Source: Cytophagales bacterium
GTDB taxonomy: Bacteria; Bacteroidota; Bacteroidia; Cytophagales; Cyclobacteriaceae
Length of the DNA: 64,000 nucleotides
NCBI GenBank assembly: GCA_017303805.1
Contig: JAFLBQ010000010.1
Span: forward strand, 1-64,000
Reading direction: 5' to 3'
Shown: positions 45,901 through 55,999 of the stretch, piece by piece
Numbering within the stretch: position 1 is the first letter of the stretch
Layout: the number at the start of each line of letters is the position of its first letter
The notes under the pieces: model-generated
What the model saw: only the letters and a program-made list of their open reading frames with translations
Database searches by the model: none
Told to the model about the DNA's origin: nothing
Translations under genes and position numbers: made by a program

Positions 45901-46230
45901 ACCGTGGTTACTGATTTGCAGAGCTTCTATACTGATTATCGCGGACTTCAGATTGGTGACCCATTCGTATTTAAATCTGATTTCGTTAAGCTTAGAAATA
46001 TTTCGGTGTCCTACAATTTCACCAGCCTGGTACAGAACCTTCCTGCTCTGAAATTTGTGAAAGGATTAACACTGACTGCCGCGTGTCGTAATGTAGCTAT
46101 CCTTCATAAGGATTTACCGGGGCTTGATCCGGAAGCTGTTCAATCCTCTGGTGACTTCAGAGCGGGGTATGAAAACTCATCGCTGCCAACTACCCGCAAT
46201 CTCAATTTCAGTTTAAACGTTAGATTCTAA
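42973..46230 (+). CDS. SusC/RagA-type TonB-dependent outer-membrane receptor
   Basis: A 1085-aa protein. A signal peptide (residues 1-24) is followed by a carboxypeptidase-regulatory-like domain (IRGKVTDENGADFPGVNVVV), the TonB-box-like LNEIVVTALGVQ and plug (GSMQIRLRGQAAFAGANNAP), then a long beta barrel ending in NLNFSLNVRF with terminal Phe. It imports glycans together with the SusD-like protein whose gene starts 5 bp later. The intergenic region upstream, shared with the AraC gene, is the probable regulatory site. The substrate is inferred from neighbours to be a xylan- or pentose-derived glycan. Confidence 0.95.
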   Translation: MRKCYLLFLSGVLIIVCCHTQVSARDNRMFGYEALLDQQQIRGKVTDENGADFPGVNVVVKGTTNGTVTGTDGTYVLDAASGAATLVFSFVGYATQEVAVNSQTSINVSLVPDVRSLNEIVVTALGVQKESKKLGYSATLVKTDELVTQRTTNVMESLVGKVAGLNITPPASGAGGSMQIRLRGQAAFAGANNAPLFVINGLPINQDARGTNGAGQVAQRDRGDNLQNLNPDDIESMTVLKGATAAALYGSRAANGAIIITTKSGTKNQGIGVDYTSSYTASHALNFMDEIIQTEYGAGRFGVRPATQGIAQDNSHFAWGERLDGVPSVNFDGVLRPYSANPNRLFDFLRTGTNFTNTVGLSGGGANGSFRASFSNSDAKGIVPNNEYKKKILNVGINHNITQKLKLMLNINYAVEANINPPAIGTQGDGPVNFFTRVAISTPLEAFRESAINPTTGAEYKTNGFLGTVNNPYYPIQKGQFFNDDRKRLLGTATLRYDLTDWLYVQGRYNYDYGTNFMEWNEVNGKGATTLFEGTTGFYRGRYDIEQSESTEINADFLVGGNKEFGKFSIDAAFGGNTWRTEWHRNAQFARLFVVPDLYSIKNGTNWGTNDANFQPYLYSRSRTNSLYGWAEVGYNGMLYLNVTGRQDWFSVLNPQDNSEFYPSASGSFIFSELLPDLGWLSYGKLRTSIAEVGSANGVNPYDGQLTYSINPQFNGQTTSGINGNLAPNPLLRPFSVIEKEIGLELRLFNNKVLLDISAFDKVTTNQIMDVNISNTSGYNSSKQNIGSLKNSGLETLIEVTPLKKGNLTWTTSWNNAFLATKVLDVGNQSGTFLVLRFNDTGNEFLGELRYTEGMAMNQLYVRSYRRNANGEIVVNDAGRLLATTGATPGAEKTNGFLPIGSSIPKYTGGWNNTFTYKNLSLGVFIDYKFGGMVMSSTLLNMTRQGHSKLSLEGRREGETGLVFPAVYESTGQPNTTVVTDLQSFYTDYRGLQIGDPFVFKSDFVKLRNISVSYNFTSLVQNLPALKFVKGLTLTAACRNVAILHKDLPGLDPEAVQSSGDFRAGYENSSLPTTRNLNFSLNVRF

Positions 46231-46235
46231 AAATT

Positions 46236-47801
46236 ATGAAGCAGATAAAAATGTACGTACTTGCATTAATAGTAACGCTAACAGCAATAGCATGCGATAA
46301 GGACTTTGTAGAGGTCAATACAAATCCGTATGCAGTAACAAGTTCAGACCCCGCTCTGCTTTTTGCCGGAGCACAACGCACGCACCTGGGTAACTGGGGA
46401 TCAGAACATACTATCGTTCAACAATTTGTTAGCCCGTTTAATGATGGTGCAACTATTGGTGTAAATTTTAATGCTGATATAGACTTGAATAATAACCCGA
46501 AGTGGGATCAGTCATACCCCACAGCAGTCAGGAGCCTGGTGCAGGCACTAAACATTTTGGGTAACACAACCGACCGCGTAAACTTAAAGAGTATGATTCG
46601 TATTTGGAAAGTTCAGACCTTTATGGGTTTAGTTGATACGTATTGCGATGTGCCCTACTTCAATGCTGGTAAAGCAGTGAGTAATGGACTCTTTTTTCCA
46701 GCTTACGATGACGATGCGGTGATTTATGATGATTTATATCTTGAATTAAAGGATGCGATTGCAGCTTTGAATCCAGGTGGAGATTATGTGCCAGCTGATC
46801 TTTTCTATGGAGCCAATTCAAATGCATCTACCAAAACTACAACCGCCACAGATCAAGTTGCCAAATGGAAAAAATTAGGTAATTCATTGCTGTTAAGATT
46901 GGGCATGCGGTATTCAAAAGTAAATCCCTCAAAAGCCCAGGCAATTGTTGCTGAAGCCTTTACCGGAGGCGTAATGACTTCCAATACAGATAATGCATAT
47001 GTAAAATATGACGGTTCAATTTATGTACATGCTGAGAACAACGGATTACGAAACTTTTCGCAATTCAATTATGCCGCGGAGCCTTTCGTAAATCAACTCA
47101 AAAGTACTAACGATCCGCGTGCCAGGTATATGATTGCGACCTACTTCAATGCAGGTCAGGTAGCTAACGATCCTAATCCAAATACAAATTTAAATGATCA
47201 GTATGGTGTTCCTATTGGCGTTACCAGCGGACAAATTACCAGCGATCCATTGTATCGTGGCGCTAATCCAAATGGTGGTCTGGCTTATTCCCAGATCAAC
47301 ATCTTTGCAGTAGGTTCTCCTGCAGCTCCTGATTTTTATGTAACCTATGCCCAGACTGCATTACTTCTGGCTGAAGCGGCCAAGAGGGGTTGGATTCCAG
47401 GAGGCGATGCCGCGGCACAAACGCACTACGAAAATGCAATTAAAGCTGACATGGCGGTGTATTCGCTCTATCCAACAACTACACCGATTTCTACTACAGC
47501 AATTGATAATTACATTGCAGAGACTGGAGTTGCTTATAACCCGACAGATGCACTGAAGTTAATCAATACTCAATATTGGATTGTTAACTTTCGGAATGGT
47601 ACCGAAGCATTTTCCAATTTCAGGCGTACCGGTTTTCCGGCATTAAGCCCTAATCTTTATAATAACAACCTGGGCGGTGGCTTTGTAAGACGATTAACTT
47701 ATCCTGATCGGGAAGGTTCTGCCAACAATGTCAACTTTCAGGCGGCATCAGCAGCTATTGGTGGAGACAACCTTACCAGCAGGGTGTTTTGGGATAATTA
47801 A
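46236..47801 (+). CDS. SusD/RagB-family glycan-binding lipoprotein
   Basis: A 521-aa protein with lipobox LTAIAC (Cys at ~20) followed by DKDFVEVNTNPYAVTSSDPA, the standard opening of the SusD-like 2 group. TPR-like helices follow (AVRSLVQALNILGNT, WKKLGNSLLLRLGMRYSKVN) and the C-terminal YVTYAQTALLLAEAAKRGW and EAFSNFRRTGFPAL. It forms the lid of the SusC pore and binds glycan at the cell surface. It is followed by a strong terminator at 47830, so SusCD may be expressed at a different level from the enzymes downstream. Confidence 0.95.
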   Translation: MKQIKMYVLALIVTLTAIACDKDFVEVNTNPYAVTSSDPALLFAGAQRTHLGNWGSEHTIVQQFVSPFNDGATIGVNFNADIDLNNNPKWDQSYPTAVRSLVQALNILGNTTDRVNLKSMIRIWKVQTFMGLVDTYCDVPYFNAGKAVSNGLFFPAYDDDAVIYDDLYLELKDAIAALNPGGDYVPADLFYGANSNASTKTTTATDQVAKWKKLGNSLLLRLGMRYSKVNPSKAQAIVAEAFTGGVMTSNTDNAYVKYDGSIYVHAENNGLRNFSQFNYAAEPFVNQLKSTNDPRARYMIATYFNAGQVANDPNPNTNLNDQYGVPIGVTSGQITSDPLYRGANPNGGLAYSQINIFAVGSPAAPDFYVTYAQTALLLAEAAKRGWIPGGDAAAQTHYENAIKADMAVYSLYPTTTPISTTAIDNYIAETGVAYNPTDALKLINTQYWIVNFRNGTEAFSNFRRTGFPALSPNLYNNNLGGGFVRRLTYPDREGSANNVNFQAASAAIGGDNLTSRVFWDN

Positions 47802-47829
47802 AATGCATTGGGTATTTAATGTAAAAATG

Positions 47830-47864
47830 GTTTGGTTCTCAGCATGGGAACCAAACTTCTTTTT
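47830..47864 (+). terminator. Terminator after SusD gene
   Basis: GTTTGGTTC (47830-47838) and GAACCAAAC (47848-47856) form a perfect 9-bp stem with a 9-base loop, followed by TTCTTTTT. It separates SusCD from the GH3 gene. Confidence 0.85.
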
Positions 47865-47997
47865 CCAAAAACATACTACTTAAATACTTTGCAATTGCAG
47901 TGCGGCTTCTTGTAGAATTTGCCCTATAATTAGGCTCAACCTATAGTGAAGAGGTTTAAATTGCATAAATCGGATTTACCGGTTGATTTTTTTTGAT

Positions 47998-50628
47998 ATG
48001 GCTAAACCAAAATGGTATAAGGGAAGGCGTAATCTTTTGTCATGGATTTCTGCTATTTGTTCTGCTCTCTTGCTGCATTTAGGGTTGCTCATGGGAGGTT
48101 GTTTAACTAATCCTGATGTAGCCTTCCCTTTTTTAGATCCTACGCTGCCCATCGAACAACGCGTGAATGATCTAGTATCGCGCCTGACACTCGAAGAAAA
48201 GATTGGGCAGATGGTAAATGATGCACCAGCCATTGAAAGACTTGGGGTGCCACGCTACAACTGGTGGTCAGAAGGGTTACACGGTGTGGCCCGAGCTGGA
48301 CTTGCAACGGTATTTCCACAGGCTATTGGTTTAGGGGCTACGTGGGATGAAGTATTAGTCTACGATGTATCAACCGCTATAGCCGATGAGGCTCGTGCCA
48401 AACACCAGAATTTTATTCGTAAAGACAAACGGTTTATTTACCAGGGCCTCACATTATGGTCGCCTAACATTAATCTCTTTCGCGATCCGCGCTGGGGGCG
48501 CGGTCAGGAAACGTATGGTGAAGATCCGTTTCTAACAGGAGCATTGGGTGTTCAGTTTGTAAAAGGTCTGCAAGGTGATGATTCTGTATATTACAAAACC
48601 ATTGCTACTGTAAAGCATTTTGCAGTACACAGCGGCCCTGAACCGGAACGTCATGAGTTTAATGCGGTAACGGATGAATACGATTTGCGTGAAACCTACT
48701 TGCCCCATTTTGAAAAAGTAATTCGCGAGGCCCATCCGTATTCGGTAATGTGTGCCTATAACCGCTACAATGGCGAAGCCTGTTGCGGCAGCCCCGGCCT
48801 TTTGCGCGATGTGTTGCGAAAGGAGTGGGGCTTCAACGGCTATGTTGTATCCGACTGCGAAGCCATTACAGACATTTATATGTATCACAAGCTGGTAGAT
48901 ACACCCGAAGAAGCTGCAGCCCTTGCAGTAAAAGCCGGTACCGATCTGGAGTGTGGTAAGGTTTATCTTAATCTGAAAGCCGCGGTAGAAAAGAATCTGA
49001 TAACGGAAGCACAAATAGATGTGGCCGTAAAACGATTGTTTATGGCGCGCTTCAGGTTAGGCATGTTCGATCCGGTAGAGAAAGTAAAGTATGCGCAGAT
49101 ACCTTATGATGTAGTAGATAGTAAAGCACATAAAGCACTGGCTTTAGATGCAGCGCGCAAGTCGGTTGTTCTTCTAAAGAATGAAAAGAACACACTTCCC
49201 CTAAAAAAAGATTTAAAAACAGTAGCAGTAATTGGCCCTAATGCCGATCAATGGCTGATGTTATTAGGTAATTATAATGGTGTTCCTTCCGAGGCCGTTA
49301 CTCCGTTGCGCGGTATTCAGGAAAAAGTTTCAGCCAATACTAAAGTTTTGTTTGCACAAGGATCTGAGTTAGCCGAGGGTATGCCCATGTTCTATACCGT
49401 TCCTGCTGAAGTACTTTTTACTGCTGAAAATACTCCAGGCATTAAAGCCGATTTTTTCAACAACATTGAATTGAGTGGCTTGCCTTTATTCTCAGCAATC
49501 ACACCCACGTTGGATGCCAACTGGTATGATAAAGCTCCGCGCGAAGATATGGACGATGATCATTTCAGCGTACGGTGGAGCGGAGAATTAAAACCCACCG
49601 TTTCAGGAACCTATCAATTAGGTGTTATTTCAACGTGTAATACAAAACTTTACCTAAACGATAGCCTGATGGTAAAATCTGTCTATCACTTTCGCGATGA
49701 GTTAGGCGATCCGCGACTGAAGAAGACATCCTCCTTAAAATTAGAAGCGGGTAAAAGTTATAAAATTGTTATTGAAGCTATTGAAACATTTGCTGATGCA
49801 CAGGTGCAATTGGTTTGGGCAGCGCCAAAACCAGATTTGAAAAAGCAAGCATTAGATGCCGCGCGCCAGGCCGATGTGGTAATTATGTGCATGGGTATTT
49901 CACCGCGCATGGAAGGCGAAGAAATGGATGTAATGATCGATGGTTTTCGTGGGGGCGATCGCACCCGCATTGATCTGCCTGAGGTACAACAACAACTCAT
50001 CAAAGAAATTTATGCGCTGGGCAAACCGGTAGTACTGGTATTGCTGAATGGCAGTGCGCTGGCAGTAAATTGGGAGAATGAAAATATCCTTGCCATTGTC
50101 GAAGCATGGTATCCGGGCCAGGCAGCAGGTCAGGCCATTGCCGATGTCTTGTTTGGTGATTACAATCCCGCTGGCCGTTTGCCGGTAACGTTTTATAAAT
50201 CCGTTGCGGACTTACCACCTTTCGATGAATATAAAATCTCGAATCAAACGTATCGCTATTATACCGGTACGCCCCTGTATCCGTTTGGCTACGGCTTAAG
50301 TTACACCACCTTTCAATATGCTGATCTTACCATCGATAAGACTAATTCCACATTGGTATCGGTTTCGGCCTTAGTAAAAAATACAGGAACTCTTGCCGGA
50401 GATGAGGTAGTACAAGTGTATCTTTCGACTCAATCAGATTCAAGAAAACCACTGCGAGCTTTGGCAGCATTCCAACGTATCCATCTAAAACCAGGCGAGG
50501 TACAGCAAGTAAGCTTTATCCTCAACAACAAACAGATTGGCGATCATCAGGTTGAGATCAGCATCGGTGGTGGTCAGCCAGATGTAAAAAACAATACAAC
50601 ATCGAACGTACTCAAGCGCATATTATAA
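47998..50628 (+). CDS. GH3 glycoside hydrolase with PA14 domain (beta-xylosidase/glucosidase type)
   Basis: A ~876-aa lipoprotein (LLMGGC). I use the ATG at 47998 and not an upstream in-frame TTG. The GH3 N-terminal TIM-barrel includes RLTLEEKIGQMVNDAPAIER, RDPRWGRGQETYGEDPFLTG, KHFAVHSGPE and GFNGYVVSDCEAITD, with the nucleophile Asp. A PA14 domain is inserted in the second GH3 domain (~490-630), as in plant-wall GH3 enzymes. The acid/base Glu should lie in MEGEEMDVMIDGFRGGDRTR. A fibronectin-like C-domain ends it. It releases sugars from oligosaccharide ends at the membrane or surface. Confidence 0.93.
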   Translation: MAKPKWYKGRRNLLSWISAICSALLLHLGLLMGGCLTNPDVAFPFLDPTLPIEQRVNDLVSRLTLEEKIGQMVNDAPAIERLGVPRYNWWSEGLHGVARAGLATVFPQAIGLGATWDEVLVYDVSTAIADEARAKHQNFIRKDKRFIYQGLTLWSPNINLFRDPRWGRGQETYGEDPFLTGALGVQFVKGLQGDDSVYYKTIATVKHFAVHSGPEPERHEFNAVTDEYDLRETYLPHFEKVIREAHPYSVMCAYNRYNGEACCGSPGLLRDVLRKEWGFNGYVVSDCEAITDIYMYHKLVDTPEEAAALAVKAGTDLECGKVYLNLKAAVEKNLITEAQIDVAVKRLFMARFRLGMFDPVEKVKYAQIPYDVVDSKAHKALALDAARKSVVLLKNEKNTLPLKKDLKTVAVIGPNADQWLMLLGNYNGVPSEAVTPLRGIQEKVSANTKVLFAQGSELAEGMPMFYTVPAEVLFTAENTPGIKADFFNNIELSGLPLFSAITPTLDANWYDKAPREDMDDDHFSVRWSGELKPTVSGTYQLGVISTCNTKLYLNDSLMVKSVYHFRDELGDPRLKKTSSLKLEAGKSYKIVIEAIETFADAQVQLVWAAPKPDLKKQALDAARQADVVIMCMGISPRMEGEEMDVMIDGFRGGDRTRIDLPEVQQQLIKEIYALGKPVVLVLLNGSALAVNWENENILAIVEAWYPGQAAGQAIADVLFGDYNPAGRLPVTFYKSVADLPPFDEYKISNQTYRYYTGTPLYPFGYGLSYTTFQYADLTIDKTNSTLVSVSALVKNTGTLAGDEVVQVYLSTQSDSRKPLRALAAFQRIHLKPGEVQQVSFILNNKQIGDHQVEISIGGGQPDVKNNTTSNVLKRIL

Positions 50629-50634
50629 ATCAAA

Positions 50635-51471
50635 ATGAAAATCTATCGAACTAAGGAAGGAATTATAATCGAACATGAAGGTAACTATTACCCGTCACCT
50701 AAATCCGATTGGGATGCATGTGTAAATCGTGCGAATCTCTTTACCACACTATTAAACGAGATAAAAAATTCAAAATCTGATGCCTCACTAAAGCAAACTA
50801 TTGAAACGGAATTGCGCGCACCCATTGGCAAACAGGAGGTCTGGGCTTCAGGAGTTACGTACCTGCGAAGTCGTGAAGCACGGATGGAAGAATCGAAAGA
50901 TGCCGGTGGTGGCGATTTTTACGCCCGCGTGTATGAAGCCGACCGACCGGAATTATTTTTTAAAGCGCCTGCCTATCGCGTTGTCGGTGCGGGCGATAAC
51001 GTTCGCATCCGTAAAGATTCAAAATGGAATGTACCGGAACCAGAACTTACGTTGTTCATCTGTTCCGCAGGAAGCATAGAAGGTTATACCGTGGGTAACG
51101 ATATGTCTTCGCGTGATATTGAAGGCGAGAATCCACTTTATTTACCACAGGCCAAATCGTACGATGGCTCAACTGCCATTGGCCCATGTTTGTTTGTAGC
51201 AGAAAAGCCCATCGCACCCGATGCAGTAATAAGCATAACCATTCACCGTAAAGGGGAAACTGTTTTCTCGAATGAGATTTCGATAAACCGGATGAAACGC
51301 AAACACACCGAGCTTGTGGAGTATTTGTTTCGGGAGGTAACATTTCCACATGGAACGTACTTGATGACGGGTACAGGTATTGTTCCGCCTGATAGTTTTA
51401 CACTCCAACCGGGTGATGTGATTAAAATAACAATTGAGAATATCGGTACGCTGGAGAATACAGTAGCTTAG
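50635..51471 (+). CDS. FAH-family hydrolase/dehydratase (2-keto-3-deoxypentonate dehydratase candidate)
   Basis: A 278-aa protein of the fumarylacetoacetate hydrolase fold. The metal site is visible in [12 protein letters not shown] (Glu-x-Glu), and [20 protein letters not shown] and [17 protein letters not shown] contain the other ligands and binding residues. Members of this family include the 2-keto-3-deoxy-D-xylonate dehydratase of the Weimberg pathway. The next two genes fit the steps before and after such a dehydratase, which is why I favour that function. It starts 6 bp after the GH3 stop. Confidence 0.8.
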   Translation: MKIYRTKEGIIIEHEGNYYPSPKSDWDACVNRANLFTTLLNEIKNSKSDASLKQTIETELRAPIGKQEVWASGVTYLRSREARMEESKDAGGGDFYARVYEADRPELFFKAPAYRVVGAGDNVRIRKDSKWNVPEPELTLFICSAGSIEGYTVGNDMSSRDIEGENPLYLPQAKSYDGSTAIGPCLFVAEKPIAPDAVISITIHRKGETVFSNEISINRMKRKHTELVEYLFREVTFPHGTYLMTGTGIVPPDSFTLQPGDVIKITIENIGTLENTVA

Positions 51472-51480
51472 GTTTTGAAT

Positions 51481-53070
51481 ATGAAAATTGAAGGAAAGCA
51501 AATTATAGGATTTGATCTCGTTGCGGCTGGTACTGAAACGTTTCAGTCGGTAAACCCGGCATTGGGCGCGAAGCTGGAGTATAAGTTTGTGAAGGCTACG
51601 GTTCAGGAAGCTAATATAGCTTGTGAAAAAGCCGCTGCTGCTTTTCAGTTGTACCGAAAAAAATCAGGTATTGAAAAGGCTGTATTTCTGGAAACCATTG
51701 CCGAAGAAATAAAAGCGCTGGACGATCAACTCATTGAAGTATGTTGTACTGAAACAGCATTACCAAAAGCACGCATAGAAGGTGAACGTGGTCGCACCAT
51801 GAATCAATTACTGCTGTTTGCTTCCATGCTACGCGAAGGCTCCTGGTTGGATGCCCGTATTGAAACAGCAGAGCCTAACCGCACACCGTTGCCGAAGCCT
51901 GACCTTCGGTATATGCATATTGGACTTGGTCCGGTGGTAGTTTTTGGTGCCAGTAATTTTCCACTTGCATTTTCAGTAGCCGGTGGCGATACCGCTTCGG
52001 CATTGGCTGCGGGTTGCCCGGTAATTGTAAAAGTTCATTCTGCACACCCGGCCACGGGCGAGTTAGTGGGAAGAGCCATTCAACAAGCAGCAAAAAAGAC
52101 GAACATGCCTGATGGTGTATTTTCCATGTTGCATGGCGATGGCAGTGTGGTAGGCATCCAGTTGGTAAAACATAAACTGATTAAAGCAGTTGGATTAACC
52201 GGATCGTTTAAAGCGGGTAAAGCATTATTCGATGCTGCAGTAAAGCGCGATGAACCCATACCTGTGTATGCCGAGATGGGTAGCACCAATCCCGTGTTCA
52301 TTCTTCCAGAAGCCATGCGTATTAACAAAGAAAAAATTGCGCAAGGTTATGCAGCATCGGTTACACAAGGTGTCGGACAATTTTGTACCAATCCAGGTTT
52401 GTTACTTTATCAAAAGGGCGATGGTGCAAAAGAATTTACCATTCAGGTAAGAGAAGAGTTTGAAAAAACTTCCGGTGGTGCTATGCTTACGGAAACAATT
52501 TTTAAGTCGTATAGCGAAGGTGTGTCTCATCACGCTTCCAAACAAGAGCTAGAAGTGTTGGCAAATGGTGTTCGGGTTGATGGTGTTAACCGCGCACATC
52601 CGGTGCTGTTTAAAACATCGGGTAAAGTGTTGGCTGCACTTAACGAATTAACAGAAGAAATATTCGGGCCTACCAGTGTAGTAGTAGAGATGAGTGCTAA
52701 AGATGAGGTATTGTCGATTGCACGGAATCTTTCAGGGCATCTTACTGCCACTGTGCACGGCACGGATGCAGATTTAATGGAGTACAAAGAGTTGCTGGAG
52801 ATACTCGAACAGAAAGTTGGTCGCATTGTCATCAACGGATTTCCTACCGGTGTAGAAGTTTGCCATGCGATGGTACACGGTGGCCCGTATCCCTCTACTA
52901 CCGATGGTAGAAGTACATCGGTTGGCACAGCTGCTATTTTTAGATTTACCCGTGCGGTTTGTTATCAAGGTCTTCCACAAGCATTGTTACCTGCAGAACT
53001 GAAAAATGAAAATCCCCTTAACATCTCGCGATTGGTGAATGGGGTGAGAACTAACAATCGAATCCAATAG
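51481..53070 (+). CDS. Aldehyde dehydrogenase, 2-oxoglutarate semialdehyde type
   Basis: A 529-aa protein with ALDH motifs. The cofactor-binding region is GLGPVVVFGASNFPLAFSVA, the glycine motif is GLTGSFKAGKALFD, the general-base Glu lies in YAEMGSTNPVFILPEA, and the nucleophile Cys in GVGQFCTNPGLLLY. The EMGSTNPVF and GQFCTNPG forms are typical of ketoglutaric semialdehyde (2,5-dioxopentanoate) dehydrogenases. I use the ATG at 51481 instead of the upstream TTG. It would carry out the last Weimberg step, giving 2-oxoglutarate and NAD(P)H. Confidence 0.88.
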   Translation: MKIEGKQIIGFDLVAAGTETFQSVNPALGAKLEYKFVKATVQEANIACEKAAAAFQLYRKKSGIEKAVFLETIAEEIKALDDQLIEVCCTETALPKARIEGERGRTMNQLLLFASMLREGSWLDARIETAEPNRTPLPKPDLRYMHIGLGPVVVFGASNFPLAFSVAGGDTASALAAGCPVIVKVHSAHPATGELVGRAIQQAAKKTNMPDGVFSMLHGDGSVVGIQLVKHKLIKAVGLTGSFKAGKALFDAAVKRDEPIPVYAEMGSTNPVFILPEAMRINKEKIAQGYAASVTQGVGQFCTNPGLLLYQKGDGAKEFTIQVREEFEKTSGGAMLTETIFKSYSEGVSHHASKQELEVLANGVRVDGVNRAHPVLFKTSGKVLAALNELTEEIFGPTSVVVEMSAKDEVLSIARNLSGHLTATVHGTDADLMEYKELLEILEQKVGRIVINGFPTGVEVCHAMVHGGPYPSTTDGRSTSVGTAAIFRFTRAVCYQGLPQALLPAELKNENPLNISRLVNGVRTNNRIQ

Positions 53071-53112
53071 GTAATTAGAAGAAAAATAGAAAAATATAAT
53101 ACAGATAGTTTT

Positions 53113-54825
53113 ATGGCGTACAGAAGTTCAGAGTGGTTTGGCAAGAAAGATAAAATGGGTTTTATCTACAGAAGCTGGATGAAGAACCAGGGTTTCCCTG
53201 AAGACCTTTTTGATGGCCGACCGGTAATCGGAATTTGTAATACGTGGTCTGAACTTACACCGTGCAATGCACACTTGCGCGAAATAGCCGAATGGGTAAA
53301 GCGTGGCGTATATGAAGCCGGTGGTTTTCCGTTAGAGTTTCCCATCATGTCGCTGGGTGAAACGTTACTGAAACCAACCGCCATGTTGTTCAGAAACTTG
53401 GCCAGCATGGATGCTGAAGAATCCATTCGTGGCAACCCGATTGATGGCGTGGTATTACTTACTGGTTGCGATAAAACTACACCTTCCACTTTAATGGGTG
53501 CGGCAAGTGTTGACTTGCCAACATTGGTTGTGCCCGGTGGTCCGATGTTGAATGGAAAATATCAAGGGAAAGATATCGGCTCAGGTACTTCGGTTTGGAA
53601 GTTTACCGATGATCTGAAAACTGGCAAGATTACCTACGATGAATATTCACATGCCGAAAGTTGTATGTCGCGCAGCCCCGGCCATTGCATGACGATGGGC
53701 ACCGCTTCTACCATGGCCTGTATGGTTGAATCGTTGGGCATGACGTTGCCGGGAGCCGCTGCAATACCGGCCGTGGATTCGCGCAAGAAAGTATTGGCGC
53801 AACTTTCTGGAAGAAGAATTGTAGAAATGGTGAAGGAAGATTTGAAGATATCAAAGATTCTAACCCGCAAAGCATTTGAGAATGCCATCAAAGTAAATGC
53901 AGCTGTTGGTGGATCGTCCAACTTTTTAATTCACCTTACTGCCATTGCCGGCAGAATTGGTGTGGATCTGAATCTTGACGACTTCGATAAATTGGGTAGT
54001 AAAATTCCGTTGTTGTTGAACCTGATGCCATCGGGTAAATTTCTGATGGAAGATTTTTATTATGCGGGTGGACTGCCTGTAATCATCAGCCAACTGAAGG
54101 AGCATTTACACATGGATGCAATTACCGTGAATGGTAAAACACACGGTGACAACATTGCGGGCCGCGATAACAATTATAACAAAGAAGTAATTGCAGATTA
54201 TAAAAAGCCATTCATTCCCGAAGCCGGCATTGTAGTGTTGAAAGGGAATCTCGCGTTGAATGGTGCGGTGATCAAACCATCGGCAGCTACACCTGCGTTG
54301 ATGAAACACAAAGGTCGTGCGGTGGTGTTTGAAGACATTGAGGATTACCACAGTCGTGTGGACGATCCCAACCTGGATATTGATGAGACTTGTGTAATGG
54401 TTTTAAAAATGGTTGGCCCGGTTGGTTATCCCGGTATGCCCGAAGTGGGTAACATGACATTACCTAAAAAGCTTTTGGACAAAGGCGTTACCGACATGGT
54501 GCGCATTTCAGATGGGCGCATGAGTGGCACTGCGTATGGTACTGTGGTGTTGCACGTTTCCCCTGAGTCGGCCATTGGTGGTAACCTGGCATTGGTACAA
54601 AATGGTGATATGATTGAGTTGAATGTGGAATCAAAACTTATTCACCTGCATGTTTCGGATGAAGAGCTGGAGAAACGCAGAAAAAACTGGAAGCAAGCTG
54701 AGCCGTTTGCCAATCGCGGTTATGTAAATCTGTATGTAAAACACGTGCAGCAATCTGATAAGGGTGCTGACCTTGATTTTCTGGTTGGTAAGTCCGGCTC
54801 GAAAGTTGCCCGCGATTCACATTAA
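53113..54825 (+). CDS. IlvD/Edd-family pentonate dehydratase (xylonate/arabinonate type)
   Basis: A 570-aa Fe-S dehydratase. The sequence FIYRSWMKNQGFPEDLFDGR with GICNTWSELTPCNAHLRE is characteristic of the sugar-acid branch (L-arabinonate, D-xylonate) and not of IlvD. The Fe-S cysteines lie in GICNTWSELTPC, LLTGCDKTTPSTLMG and SPGHCMTMGTASTM. It would convert pentonate to 2-keto-3-deoxypentonate, the substrate of the FAH-family protein two genes upstream. FAH, ALDH and dehydratase genes run in one direction with gaps of 42 bp or less. Confidence 0.88.
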   Translation: MAYRSSEWFGKKDKMGFIYRSWMKNQGFPEDLFDGRPVIGICNTWSELTPCNAHLREIAEWVKRGVYEAGGFPLEFPIMSLGETLLKPTAMLFRNLASMDAEESIRGNPIDGVVLLTGCDKTTPSTLMGAASVDLPTLVVPGGPMLNGKYQGKDIGSGTSVWKFTDDLKTGKITYDEYSHAESCMSRSPGHCMTMGTASTMACMVESLGMTLPGAAAIPAVDSRKKVLAQLSGRRIVEMVKEDLKISKILTRKAFENAIKVNAAVGGSSNFLIHLTAIAGRIGVDLNLDDFDKLGSKIPLLLNLMPSGKFLMEDFYYAGGLPVIISQLKEHLHMDAITVNGKTHGDNIAGRDNNYNKEVIADYKKPFIPEAGIVVLKGNLALNGAVIKPSAATPALMKHKGRAVVFEDIEDYHSRVDDPNLDIDETCVMVLKMVGPVGYPGMPEVGNMTLPKKLLDKGVTDMVRISDGRMSGTAYGTVVLHVSPESAIGGNLALVQNGDMIELNVESKLIHLHVSDEELEKRRKNWKQAEPFANRGYVNLYVKHVQQSDKGADLDFLVGKSGSKVARDSH

Positions 54826-54846
54826 TAAATTTTGTTCCGCTATTAA

Positions 54847-55956
<1,110 letters not shown>

Positions 55957-55999
55957 TCAACTCGTGTGCCGTGATGTTTACTTCTACCCATAGCACCGC